From Vibrio genomosp. F10 str. ZF-129 (GTDB taxonomy: Bacteria; Pseudomonadota; Gammaproteobacteria; Enterobacterales; Vibrionaceae), in assembly GCF_000287055.2 (NCBI RefSeq), contig NZ_AJYQ02000092.1:1-51534 (forward strand): a stretch of DNA of 51,534 bases, written 5' to 3'. Position numbers and translations under genes: made by a program. Position 1 is the first letter of the stretch. Each line of letters opens with the position of its first letter. The notes beneath the pieces were generated by a model. The model saw nothing but the letters and a program-made list of their open reading frames with translations, made no database searches and was not told the origin of the DNA. Positions 8,581 through 17,232 of the stretch are shown here, in pieces.

Positions 8581-11500
8581 TTCGCTTTTTCTCGCGCCAC
8601 CCTACGGCCGCTAATCTACTGATGCTTGCGTTACTTATATTGGGTATTTCAAGTCTATCTACCATTAAACGCGAAACATTCCCTGAATTTTCGCCCCCTT
8701 ATATTATGGCCGCCGTTGTTTACCCTGGCGCTTCCCCTCAAGAAGTGGAAGAGAGTATCTGTGTCCGAATGGAAGACGCTGTGGATGGCTTAGCGAACAT
8801 TGAAGAAACTCGATGTGAAGCGATAGAAGGATCCGCTCGGTTAATACTCAAGTTGGGCAGTAAAGCCGACATCGGCCGTATGCTGGTGGATGTGCAAACT
8901 CAGATCAATGCCATCAATGACTTTCCTGAAGAAATTGAATCACCAATGGTTCAAGAGCTCGATTGGAACGAGCCTGTGGTTGATATCGCTATTTCTGCTA
9001 ATACCACTTGGCCTGAACTAAAAGACTACGCCGAAAAGTTAAAGCGAACCTTGAAGCTTGATTATGATGTTTCTCTGGTTGAGGTGAGCGGCTTTTCTGA
9101 TCATCAGTTTCGTGTGGAGTTAGATTTGCAAGCCGTAAGGCAGTTGGGGATCAGCGTAGGGGATATTGCCGATCAAATAAAACGTCAGAATGTGAAATTG
9201 CCAAGCGGTAATGTAGAAACCACCGATAAGAACTTTCTGATTCGATTCGATGAAAGACGCATTAGCCCGCTCGAACTAGAAAGCATCGTCGTTGGTTCTG
9301 GGCCTAATGGGTCATTAATTCGTTTAAAAGATATTGCCACGATCACCGATCAGTTCGAGTTAGATGAGCAAAAAGTCTATTTTAATGGTCATCCTTCTGC
9401 GATGTTAAAGGTGAGTAAGAACAAGGAAGATGATGCCCTTAGAATCAAAGATAGAGTGTCTGAATTTGTTGCGCATCAGCAATTGATTGCTCCCGATGGA
9501 GTGACACTCGAGTTGACTAACGATCTGTCATCACTGTTATGGGATCGCCTGACGATGATGACCAGTAATGGCTGGCAAGGGATCGTCTTGGTGTTTGCGA
9601 CCATGTGGCTATTTTTCAGCTTTCGCTACTCCTTTTGGGTTGCAGCCGGGCTACCCGTTGCGTTTTTAGGTGGGCTATTTTTAATGGCCAACCTCGGTTT
9701 ATCCATCAATATTATGTCTTTAGTCGGGCTGCTCATGGCCATCGGGATCATGATGGATGACGCTATCGTGATTGCAGAATCGGTGGCATCGCATCTCGAC
9801 AAAGGTCAAAGCGTTGATGAAGCCGTTATCAATGGCGTAAAAAAGGTGTTTCCCGGGGTGCTTTCCTCTTTTTTAACCACCATTTGTATTTTTGGTAGCT
9901 TACTGTTTATTGAAGGAGAGATGGGCGCGGTGTTAAAAGCGGTGCCACAAGTGCTGATCTTAGTGTTGGTATTAAGTTTGGTGGAAGCTTTTCTGATTCT
10001 TCCTAATCACCTGTCTCATTCGCTTCATAATCAGAAGAATGAGCGAGAGCCTGCGAAGTTTAAAAAAGCCCTGTTAGAAAAGTTTGAGCAATTTCGTAAT
10101 AAACAGCTGGTTAATGCCGTCACCAAAGTGGTTGAGTATCGCTACGCGTTTTTGGGAAGCGTTGTCGCATTAATGCTGATCTCTGTCGCAACCATTGCTG
10201 GAGGCGCGCTCAAGTTTCAACCCTTCCCGGATTTAGATGGCGATATCGCAGAGGCTCGAGTCATCCTGCCGCCGGGCGCATCGTTGTCTCAAACTGAGCG
10301 AGTGGTGGATACTATTGTCGCTTCAGCCGAGCGTCTTAATGCTCAATTGAGCGAGGATGCCGAAAATGGTGAGCCGCTGGTTATCAATATCACGACTCAA
10401 TTCAACGTCAATGCGGATGCGAATGAATCCGGTCCCCATTTAGCTACCGTTCGGCTTGATCTTCTTAGCGCTGAGATTCGAAATACGCTCATTGACGATT
10501 TTATTTCAGCCTGGAGAGAAGATGTCGGAGAGCTCGCCGATCCTGTCTCTCTGGTCTTTAAACAACCGACAATGGGCCCTGGTGGACGAGCCATTGATAT
10601 TCGAATCAAGCACGATGATCTTGACGAGCTTAAAGCGGCGTCGATTGATATTCAGCAATATCTGAATCAATTTTCTGGTGTATCCGGTGTGTTAGATGAC
10701 ATGCGCATGGGTAAAGAAGAGATACTGGTTAAACTGAGACCCGGTGCTGAGACTTATGGTGTGAATGGCCAAATGATAGCGAGTCAACTGCGTGCGGCCT
10801 TCTTTGGTCAAACGGCCGATGAAATTCAAGTCGGGGTTGAAAATATCAGCATTGAGGTTCGCCTTAATAAAGTCGAAGCGGGTGACCTACAACAGCTATC
10901 CAATTTCCCCATTTTCTTAGCTGACGGAAACCAAGTGCCACTGGCGACCATCGCAACCCTCGATTTTCAGCGTAACTACGTTCGGATTCAGCGAATCGAT
11001 GGCTTGCGAACGGTCAGTATCTTTGGTGATATTGATAATAACAAAACCAGTTCATCGGCCATTGTGGCTCAATTTAGACAGGAGATGGCACCCAAATTAT
11101 TAGAAAAATACCAAGGATTGCGCTTTGATTTTGAAGGTGAAGCCAAAGATGCAGCGAAGACAGGGGCTTCGATGGGGAAAGGGTTCCTACTTGGGCTATT
11201 TGGCGTTTTTGCCATCTTAAGTTACCAATTCCGTAGCTATTTAGAGCCTTTCGTTGTGATGCTAGCGATTCCTTTGGCCTTTATCGGCGTTGTCTGGGGG
11301 CATTTAATCTTAGGGTATTCGCTCAGTATGCCCAGTCTCATGGGGTTTGTTTCACTGGCTGGCATCGTCGTGAATGACTCTATTTTATTGGTGCAGTATA
11401 TTCGCCATCACGTCGATGAAGGAGACTCGGTTCATCAGTCTGTTGTTAAAGCGAGTCAAGAGCGCTTTCGTGCGGTGTTTTTAACATCAATGACAACCGC

Positions 11501-11684
11501 GGCCGGGTTGTTACCCTTGTTGACGGAAACCAGCTTGCAAGCTCAGGTTATTCAACCTTTGGTCGTTTCGATTGTGTTTGGTATTTTTGCTTCAACGCTC
11601 TTAGTGCTATTCATGATACCGGCGTCTTATGCTGTGCTGGCGGATTTTGGTTTGGTGCATAAGCATGAATCATTAGACGCTTAA
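8577..11684 (+). CDS. RND-family efflux permease
   Basis: A 1035-residue inner-membrane proton-driven pump, the full length for the AcrB/MexB superfamily. It shows the internal duplication of the family: TM1 near residues 12-30, a large periplasmic loop, TM2-6 at about 335-480, a second loop, and TM8-12 at about 870-1020. The TM4 segment MSLVGLLMAIGIMMDDAIVIAE carries the adjacent aspartates of the proton relay, and the second half has MGFVSLAGIVVNDSILLVQ in the equivalent place. The N-terminal loop motif YPGASPQEVEESICVRMEDAV is typical. The sequence looks closer to the broad AcrB-like group of short gene clusters than to classical AcrB, so I give no substrate or gene name. Confidence 0.93.
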   Translation: MIRFFSRHPTAANLLMLALLILGISSLSTIKRETFPEFSPPYIMAAVVYPGASPQEVEESICVRMEDAVDGLANIEETRCEAIEGSARLILKLGSKADIGRMLVDVQTQINAINDFPEEIESPMVQELDWNEPVVDIAISANTTWPELKDYAEKLKRTLKLDYDVSLVEVSGFSDHQFRVELDLQAVRQLGISVGDIADQIKRQNVKLPSGNVETTDKNFLIRFDERRISPLELESIVVGSGPNGSLIRLKDIATITDQFELDEQKVYFNGHPSAMLKVSKNKEDDALRIKDRVSEFVAHQQLIAPDGVTLELTNDLSSLLWDRLTMMTSNGWQGIVLVFATMWLFFSFRYSFWVAAGLPVAFLGGLFLMANLGLSINIMSLVGLLMAIGIMMDDAIVIAESVASHLDKGQSVDEAVINGVKKVFPGVLSSFLTTICIFGSLLFIEGEMGAVLKAVPQVLILVLVLSLVEAFLILPNHLSHSLHNQKNEREPAKFKKALLEKFEQFRNKQLVNAVTKVVEYRYAFLGSVVALMLISVATIAGGALKFQPFPDLDGDIAEARVILPPGASLSQTERVVDTIVASAERLNAQLSEDAENGEPLVINITTQFNVNADANESGPHLATVRLDLLSAEIRNTLIDDFISAWREDVGELADPVSLVFKQPTMGPGGRAIDIRIKHDDLDELKAASIDIQQYLNQFSGVSGVLDDMRMGKEEILVKLRPGAETYGVNGQMIASQLRAAFFGQTADEIQVGVENISIEVRLNKVEAGDLQQLSNFPIFLADGNQVPLATIATLDFQRNYVRIQRIDGLRTVSIFGDIDNNKTSSSAIVAQFRQEMAPKLLEKYQGLRFDFEGEAKDAAKTGASMGKGFLLGLFGVFAILSYQFRSYLEPFVVMLAIPLAFIGVVWGHLILGYSLSMPSLMGFVSLAGIVVNDSILLVQYIRHHVDEGDSVHQSVVKASQERFRAVFLTSMTTAAGLLPLLTETSLQAQVIQPLVVSIVFGIFASTLLVLFMIPASYAVLADFGLVHKHESLDA

Positions 11685-11719
11685 AAGAGATAAAGAGATA
11701 AGCAAGTAAAACTGTATCG

Positions 11720-11750
11720 ACAGGGCATTCATTTAATGCCCTGTTTTTTT
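11720..11750 (+). terminator. Terminator after the RND operon
   Basis: CAGGGCATT (11721-11729) pairs perfectly with AATGCCCTG (11735-11743) around a 5-base loop, followed by seven T. It ends the TetR-adaptor-pump transcript. Confidence 0.92.
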
Positions 11751-11887
11751 CCTATTGCATTGTCACGAATAGAATCCTACCTGACCTTCAAATACGGTTG
11801 ACTACGACAAAGAGCCAATCACAGCAATCTTCATCCTATCTAAAATAAAACGTCACCCAGTTGTCATTTAACTTGCTTAGCTTGGTT

Positions 11888-11928
11888 TAACACACAGTGT
11901 TATCAGCCAAGGTTACCAACCAAGGTTA
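11888..11928 (+). promoter_or_regulatory. Inverted and direct repeats upstream of the PAP2 gene
   Basis: TAACAC (11888-11893) and GTGTTA (11897-11902) form a perfect inverted repeat with a 3-base centre. It is followed by two direct copies of CCAAGGTTA at 11908-11916 and 11921-11929, 13 bases apart. The cluster lies 15-55 bases before the PAP2 start codon, a likely operator or leader region. The binding protein is unknown. Confidence 0.4.
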
Positions 11929-11944
11929 ACCAATAAAGGGAGTC

Positions 11945-12475
11945 ATGATGCGCAGTTTTGAATCGGTTACTAAATTTGATTTGGCTTTTTCTGCTTTCTG
12001 CCTTGATCACCGCTTTTCATATCAAGTGGCGAGGATCAGTAAAGCAATATCGCACAGTGGAGACGGTCATCTCTACGTCATTTTCGGTCTCATTGCCTAT
12101 TTCTATGGGGGCGCCAATGGAGAAATGTTTTTTTGGAGTATCATCTTTGCGTTTGCAATTGAATTGCCGTTGTACTGGATAATGAAAAATAGCGTCAAAC
12201 GAAAGCGGCCAGATGAGCTCGTGCCATACATTGCCGCTTTCATTACACCTTCTGATCGCTATAGCTTGCCTTCTGGGCACACCGCCGCTGGTTTTTTGAT
12301 CGCCACACTCATCGGGCATTATTATCCGGAGCTCGTGCCTTTTGCGTTGGCGTGGGCATGTTTAATTGGCGCGTCGCGAGTGTTACTTGGCGTCCACTTC
12401 CTAACGGATATTGTTGTTGGTGCGTTGCTGGGAATAGGCAGTGCACAACTCATTCTTACTGTGGCGGGAGTGTAG
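11945..12475 (+). CDS. PAP2-family membrane phosphatase
   Basis: A 176-residue integral membrane protein of the type 2 phosphatidic-acid phosphatase family. All three phosphatase motifs are visible: KNSVKRKRP near residue 81, PSGHT near residue 108, and SRVLLGVHFLTD near residue 140, giving the catalytic histidines, arginine and aspartate. Hydrophobic segments lie around 40-55, 60-80, 110-130 and 150-172. Likely substrates are lipid phosphates such as undecaprenyl pyrophosphate or phosphatidylglycerophosphate, but the sequence does not choose between them. It abuts a glycosyltransferase gene and is probably cotranscribed with it. Two adjacent ATG codons (11945 and 11948) are possible starts; GGGAG spacing slightly favours the second. 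Confidence 0.88.
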   Translation: MMRSFESVTKFDLAFSAFCLDHRFSYQVARISKAISHSGDGHLYVIFGLIAYFYGGANGEMFFWSIIFAFAIELPLYWIMKNSVKRKRPDELVPYIAAFITPSDRYSLPSGHTAAGFLIATLIGHYYPELVPFALAWACLIGASRVLLGVHFLTDIVVGALLGIGSAQLILTVAGV

Positions 12476-12478
12476 TTG

Positions 12479-13525
12479 ATGAAAATTTTATACGGCGTAC
12501 AAGGGACGGGGAACGGTCATATTGCCAGAGCTAGAGCCATGAGCGCGGCACTCAAAGCACGAGGTCTTGATGTTGACTACTTATTTTCAGGTAGGGACAA
12601 GAATACATACTTTTCGATGGAAGCATTTGGATCTTATCAAACTCGAAAAGGGTTAACGTTTTCAACTGAAAATGGGCAGGTGAGTTATTTAAAGACAGTT
12701 AAGAACAATAATGTGTTGGAGCTTATTGATGAAATCAAACGACTAGACCTGTCAAAGTATGATTTGATTTTGAATGATTTCGAACCCATCACGGCCTGGG
12801 CGGCAAAATGGCAGAATAAAACCTGCATCAGCATTAGCCACCAGAATGCTTTTCGCTATAGCGTGCCACTTAAAGGAGCGAGCTGGTTTGATAAACAACT
12901 GATTCACCATTTTGCTCCTTCAGATTATGCCATTGGACTCCATTGGTATCACTTTGAGCAGCCGATTCTTCCCCCTATAGTGCATTCAATCCATTGCCCC
13001 AGTGAGCAAGGGAACTTCATATTGGTCTATCTGCCATTCGAAAATAGCGATGAAATTTGTAATTTATTGTTTCGTTTTTCGAGTTATCAGTTTGTTTGTT
13101 TTCACCCTGACGTTAACAAGGCTGAAACAATTGAGAATGTGGAGTTGCAGCCTTTGTCCCATGAAAGTTTTCAATCGTATCTGCATGGTTGTAATGGTGT
13201 CATCGCGAATGGTGGCTTTGAGCTTCCCTCAGAAGCGTTAACTTTGGGTAAAAAGTTGCTCTTAAAGCCATTATCGGGACAATTCGAACAGCAAAGCAAT
13301 GTTGCTACTCTCGATAGTTTAGGATTGGCGACGAGCATGGAGTTTTTAGATGCGTCTAAGGTACGGGTGTGGCTTGATGAAAAGCCCGGCGAAAAAGTCA
13401 ACTATCCCGATGTAGCACAAGCAATAGCGGAATGGGTGCATAAAGGACGCTGGGATACTCAAGATTTATTGTGCCGGTCTTTATGGGAGAAAGTGGATTT
13501 TCCCAGTTATGTTTCAAATTTATAA
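12479..13525 (+). CDS. MJ1255/VC2487-type glycosyltransferase
   Basis: About 348 residues with the look of a GT-B glycosyltransferase related to MurG. The N-terminus MKILYGVQGTGNGHIARAR is the glycine-rich nucleotide-sugar fold start, and NGGFELPSEALTLGKKLLLKPL near residue 240 resembles the donor-binding motif of the C-terminal half. I recognise it as the family named after MJ1255 and VC2487. Donor and acceptor are unknown. The ATG at 12479 is chosen; a TTG three bases earlier directly follows the PAP2 stop. GGGAG lies 9 bases before this ATG, at the very end of the PAP2 gene. The pairing with a lipid phosphatase suggests a glycolipid or lipid-linked sugar, which is inference only. Confidence 0.82.
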   Translation: MKILYGVQGTGNGHIARARAMSAALKARGLDVDYLFSGRDKNTYFSMEAFGSYQTRKGLTFSTENGQVSYLKTVKNNNVLELIDEIKRLDLSKYDLILNDFEPITAWAAKWQNKTCISISHQNAFRYSVPLKGASWFDKQLIHHFAPSDYAIGLHWYHFEQPILPPIVHSIHCPSEQGNFILVYLPFENSDEICNLLFRFSSYQFVCFHPDVNKAETIENVELQPLSHESFQSYLHGCNGVIANGGFELPSEALTLGKKLLLKPLSGQFEQQSNVATLDSLGLATSMEFLDASKVRVWLDEKPGEKVNYPDVAQAIAEWVHKGRWDTQDLLCRSLWEKVDFPSYVSNL

Positions 13526-13630
13526 CTAATTATAACTCTAGTGTATCGTTTTATCTGACCAATGATATGCCGTGCAAATGTAACAGTATATTAACGGGCT
13601 CATTGATAGGTCTGGTCAATATTAACTATA

Positions 13631-13662
13631 AAAACCATAAAACCCCCGTTTTATGGTTTTTT
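13631..13662. terminator. Bidirectional-looking terminator after the glycosyltransferase
   Basis: AAAACCATAAAA (13631-13642) pairs perfectly over 12 bases with TTTTATGGTTTT (13649-13660) around CCCCCG, with T on the 3' side and A on the 5' side. It lies about 105 bases past the glycosyltransferase stop. The stem is AT-rich but long. Confidence 0.75.
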
Positions 13663-13877
13663 ATGTATTGTCTAACATCATGTTTTACAATGTTTTTTAT
13701 TTATATAAGATAAAATTAACTGATTAATTGTCAATCGAGTTGCTAATCATTGATTAATTCGCAGATAGTAATTGTCAGCTAGGAAGTATCTAAGAAATGA
13801 ATAATAGCGATGGGGCTTATATTTCTTTTCGTACTAATTATAAATGTTGACGATAACGAGACAAAGAGGCGTGCCCG
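13663..13877 (+). promoter_or_regulatory. AT-rich leuO upstream regulatory region
   Basis: With the terminator just before it, this is the rest of the 352-base gap upstream of leuO. It is very AT-rich. TAATCA-T-TGATTA (13744-13756) is a perfect palindrome with the T-N11-A form expected of LysR-type boxes. TGATTAATT occurs at 13721-13729 and 13751-13759, exactly 30 bases apart. A small frame of 17 codons starts at 13797 after AGGAAG. I see no convincing sigma-70 promoter pair. Binding by LeuO itself, H-NS, Lrp or ToxR would all be plausible from knowledge of leuO in other bacteria. Confidence 0.5.
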
Positions 13878-14837
13878 ATGTTAGATAAAAAAGACGCGAT
13901 GAGTGCAATTGCAAGCTACAGAATGGAAAGTACTTTACGCGGGGTAGATTTGAATCTGCTCACTGTGTTTGATGCCGTAATGCAAGAACAAAACATTACA
14001 AGAGCAGCACATAACTTAGGGATGTCTCAACCAGCGGTGAGTAATGCCGTTGCACGTCTAAAAGTGATGTTTAATGATGAGCTATTTATGCGCCAAGGCC
14101 GAGGCATTCAGCCAACACAACGTGCTCGTCAACTTTTTGGTCCAATTCGTCAAGCGCTTCAACTTATTCGTAATGAGCTACCTAGCTCTGTGTTTTCACC
14201 AGAAACATCAACGCGCCTATTTAAACTCGCGATTTGTAGCCCTTGTGATATGCGCTTTGCTCCTAAGATTATGTCAACCGTTCATGAGCAAGCACCGAAT
14301 GTTAAGCTTCATTTAGATGCCGAGTTTGACCGCAAGCTTGCTGAGCGTATGCGTTACCAAGAGATTGATTTTGTTATCGATTATGCTCGATTCGACGAGC
14401 AGGGTTTCTCTAGTACTGAAATATTCCAAGATGAATTGGTTGTTGTTGCCTCGACAGCTCATGCTCGCATTCAAGGTACAGTTTCTGTTGACGAATTAAT
14501 GATTGAAAAGCACGCTAAATTGTCGAAAATTCACGGCCAACGTAGTTTCTCTGAGCAAGCGTATCGAGATCTCGACTGCCAACCTTATTATGAAGGCACG
14601 AGCTTAAGTAACGTTCTTTACGTTGTCGGCCAATCAGAGTTAGTCACGATTGCTCCTCGTTGGATGGTTGAAAACGCGGCGAACCGAGAGCAGCTTCAAA
14701 TCATCGATTTCCCGTTTGAGAACGCCAATATCAGCGGCTTCCTTAGCTGGCACGAATCAAGTGAAAAAGACAAAGGCCACATTTGGTTCCGTGACCAACT
14801 TATGATGATTTGCGGTGAAGTTGTTGCATTGAAATAA
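13878..14837 (+). CDS. leuO: LysR-type regulator LeuO
   Basis: A 319-residue DNA-binding protein. The winged helix-turn-helix is at about residues 25-85: LRGVDLNLLTVFDAVMQEQ, then ITRAAHNLGMSQPAVSNAVARLK, typical of LysR regulators and close to LeuO and NodD-like members. The rest is the two-lobed effector-binding domain. Position between the leuABCD region and ilvIH is the classic leuO location. In enterics LeuO antagonises H-NS, and in V. cholerae it is known as a ToxR-linked regulator. The start with GAGG about 8 bases upstream gives a short tail before the HTH, as in Vibrio homologues. It is a single-gene unit with its own terminator. Confidence 0.93.
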   Translation: MLDKKDAMSAIASYRMESTLRGVDLNLLTVFDAVMQEQNITRAAHNLGMSQPAVSNAVARLKVMFNDELFMRQGRGIQPTQRARQLFGPIRQALQLIRNELPSSVFSPETSTRLFKLAICSPCDMRFAPKIMSTVHEQAPNVKLHLDAEFDRKLAERMRYQEIDFVIDYARFDEQGFSSTEIFQDELVVVASTAHARIQGTVSVDELMIEKHAKLSKIHGQRSFSEQAYRDLDCQPYYEGTSLSNVLYVVGQSELVTIAPRWMVENAANREQLQIIDFPFENANISGFLSWHESSEKDKGHIWFRDQLMMICGEVVALK

Positions 14838-14857
14838 TTCAATACAAATTGATAACA

Positions 14858-14893
14858 AAACCTTGAGCTGATTGAGTCAGTTCAAGGTTTTTT
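14858..14893 (+). terminator. leuO terminator
   Basis: AAACCTTGA and CTGA pair with TCAG and TCAAGGTTT, with one mismatch between the two stem parts and a 5-base loop; a T-run follows. It covers the TTG at 14872 that would otherwise extend the next reading frame upstream, which argues against that start. Confidence 0.85.
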
Positions 14894-15000
14894 ATTATCG
14901 AATAATTGATAACTTTGAAGTGAGTCAGTTGCCTTTTTTTAACTGGAATGTACACTTGTCCGCTCAAATAGCTTACATGTGTAAGCCAAAGGTAAAAGAC

Positions 15001-16809
15001 ATGGCCAATTTAGATTTTCACATCATCAAATGTATTAGAGAGCAAATTGCAAAAGGCGGCGATCGTATCGCGCTTAAACATAAAGTTAATACCAACTGGA
15101 ACGGAATTAGCTGGAAGCAATTTGGTCAGCAAATGGATTCATTATCCCTTGCTTTATTGGCTCACGGACTGAGAATTCAAGATAAGGTTGGCATCTTTGC
15201 CAACAACATGCCTCAATGGACGATAGCAGATTTTGCCGCACTGCAAATTCGCTCTGTATCGGTGCCTATCTACCCGACCAATACAGCTGCCCAAGCTTCA
15301 TATATTATTCAAGACGCCGATGTGCGTATTTTGTTTGTCGGTGAACAAGAACAGTTTGATGCAGCCATTGGCTTGTTCGATGACTGCGAACAGCTAGAAC
15401 TCATCGTGGCTATGTCCGATGATATTAACGTTGGTGAACTTGATTTCGCGATAAGCTGGCATGATTTCCTAGCAAAAGGCAGCGATGCTCACCAAGCAGA
15501 ACTCAATCAACGTGTTAGTGATATCAGCTTAGATGATTTACTTACCCTAATTTATACCTCCGGGACCACGGGCCAGCCTAAAGGTGTGATGCTCGATTAC
15601 GCGAACATCGCGGCTCAATTAGAAGGGCATGATGAACGATTGAGTTTAACTCAAGAAGATGTGTCATTGGCTTTCTTACCCTTGTCACACGTGTTTGAGC
15701 GCGCTTGGACATTCTATGTATTATACAAGGGCGCCACTAACTGTTACTTGAAAGACACCATGCAAGTAAAAGATGCGTTAGGTGATATTCAGCCAACCGT
15801 CATGTGTGCGGTCCCACGTTTCTACGAGAAGATATTCTCCGCCATTCATGAGAAAGTATCCAAAGCGCCCTTTATCCGTAAGGTGTTATTCACCTGGGCG
15901 GTAAACATGGGTGCGAAGATGTCACTTTGCCATCAGGAAGGCCGTGAGCCCTCGTTGATGTTGAGAAAATCCCATCAGCTAGCAGACAAACTGGTGCTTT
16001 CAAAACTGCGTTTATTGCTGGGTGGTCGAATCAGCTTTATGCCGTGCGGCGGAGCAAAACTGGATGAAACCATAGGCCGATTTTTCCACGCTATTGGTAT
16101 CAACGTTAAACTTGGTTACGGCATGACAGAAACTACGGCGACGGTTTCATGCTGGGATGATCAGTGTTTCAACCCAGACTCCATTGGTATGTCGATGCCG
16201 GGCGCTCAAGTTAAAATTGGTGAGAACAACGAAATTTTAGTTCGCGGTCCAATGGTTATGCGTGGCTACTATAAAATGCCAGAAGAGACCGAGAAAACAT
16301 TCGATGAACAGGGCTTCTTAAAAACCGGTGATGCGGGCCATATTGATGAGCATGGCAACGTCTTTATTACTGATCGCATTAAAGAACTAATGAAAACCTC
16401 TAACGGTAAATACATTGCACCGCAAATGATCGAGGGCACCATAGGTAAAGATCATTATATCGAACAGATTGCAGTGATTGCCGACACGCGTAAATTTGTG
16501 TCTGCTTTAATTGTCCCTTGTTTTGATACACTGGAAGAGTATGCCAAAGAGCTGAACATCAAATACCACGATCGTATTGAGTTGGTTAAGCATCATAAAA
16601 TTGTCGAGATGTTTGAGAGCCGAGTCAGTGGTCTGCAAGATGAGTTAGCGAAATTTGAGCAAGTCAAAAAGTTCAAGTTGTTGCCAAAAGCGTTTTCTAT
16701 GAACAGCGGAGAGTTAACCCCAACTCAGAAACTGCGTAGAAAAGTGATTAGCGATAAGTACCAAGATGAAATTGAAGAAATGTACACAGAAGTTAAGAAA
16801 GATAAGTGA
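15001..16809 (+). CDS. Long-chain fatty acyl-CoA ligase (AMP-forming)
   Basis: A 602-residue member of the ANL superfamily that activates fatty acids with ATP and CoA. The P-loop-like motif [13 protein letters not shown] is near residue 185. GYGMTETTA (A5) is near residue 372, [20 protein letters not shown] (A7-A8 region) near residue 440, and the C-terminal lysine region follows in the last third. It belongs to the 600-residue FAA1/FadD15-like branch and not to E. coli FadD, so I give no symbol. The ATG at 15001 has AAAGGT about 9 bases upstream; the frame is open further upstream but runs through the leuO terminator. A homologue in this place is familiar from other vibrios. Confidence 0.9.
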   Translation: MANLDFHIIKCIREQIAKGGDRIALKHKVNTNWNGISWKQFGQQMDSLSLALLAHGLRIQDKVGIFANNMPQWTIADFAALQIRSVSVPIYPTNTAAQASYIIQDADVRILFVGEQEQFDAAIGLFDDCEQLELIVAMSDDINVGELDFAISWHDFLAKGSDAHQAELNQRVSDISLDDLLTLIYTSGTTGQPKGVMLDYANIAAQLEGHDERLSLTQEDVSLAFLPLSHVFERAWTFYVLYKGATNCYLKDTMQVKDALGDIQPTVMCAVPRFYEKIFSAIHEKVSKAPFIRKVLFTWAVNMGAKMSLCHQEGREPSLMLRKSHQLADKLVLSKLRLLLGGRISFMPCGGAKLDETIGRFFHAIGINVKLGYGMTETTATVSCWDDQCFNPDSIGMSMPGAQVKIGENNEILVRGPMVMRGYYKMPEETEKTFDEQGFLKTGDAGHIDEHGNVFITDRIKELMKTSNGKYIAPQMIEGTIGKDHYIEQIAVIADTRKFVSALIVPCFDTLEEYAKELNIKYHDRIELVKHHKIVEMFESRVSGLQDELAKFEQVKKFKLLPKAFSMNSGELTPTQKLRRKVISDKYQDEIEEMYTEVKKDK

Positions 16810-16840
16810 TTTCTTAATGAGATAATTTTTGACTTGTTTA

Positions 16841-16885
16841 AAAAACCTCCATGCGGCAGTAAAAATTGTTGGTGGAGGTTTTTTT
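16841..16885 (+). terminator. Terminator after the acyl-CoA ligase gene
   Basis: AAAAACCTCCA (16841-16851) pairs with TGGAGGTTTTT beginning at 16873, with a 21-base loop and a T-run. It lies 32 bases after the stop codon. Confidence 0.8.
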
Positions 16886-17232
16886 ATACCATAAGCATTC
16901 TTTTATTCTATTTTTATCATCGCAAATAAAGAATTATACGCTTTTATTTCTATAACCTCGGTCACTTAAGCCGTTAAAGTTTTATTTGATGGTTTTTTAA
17001 ACCTAAATTTTCGCATTATATAGACGATTTCGTTTATCTCGATCTTTATCGCATTAGATCCTTTGCTAATAAAACGTTACAGTTGTTGAGATTCTTGTGC
17101 TTGAGTATTACAAGTCAAGACATAGCCAAAAAGTATGACAACTGGAATTAGGCTACAAATAAGCCCTAGACTATGCAAAACCCAGCTAATTGATAGACCA
17201 AATCAAGGTAGCGATGGGAAAGGAGAAAGAGT
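16886..17232 (+). other. Long AT-rich leader region of ilvIH
   Basis: About 350 bases without a gene. I find no leader peptide rich in branched-chain amino acid codons and no terminator hairpin before ilvI, so attenuation is not supported here. No good sigma-70 promoter pair stands out. Its length and AT content fit the Lrp- and LeuO-responsive control known for ilvIH in enterics, which is inference. AAAGGAG just before the ATG is a strong ribosome binding site. Confidence 0.5.

Noticed and set aside
14872..15000. A 43-codon upstream extension of the acyl-CoA ligase starting at TTG 14872
   Set aside because: It starts inside the leuO terminator hairpin, has no ribosome binding site, and the ATG at 15001 has AAAGGT upstream and fits the family start.
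16886..17232. A leader peptide attenuator for ilvIH
   Set aside because: I found no short frame rich in Leu, Val or Ile codons and no terminator hairpin before ilvI.
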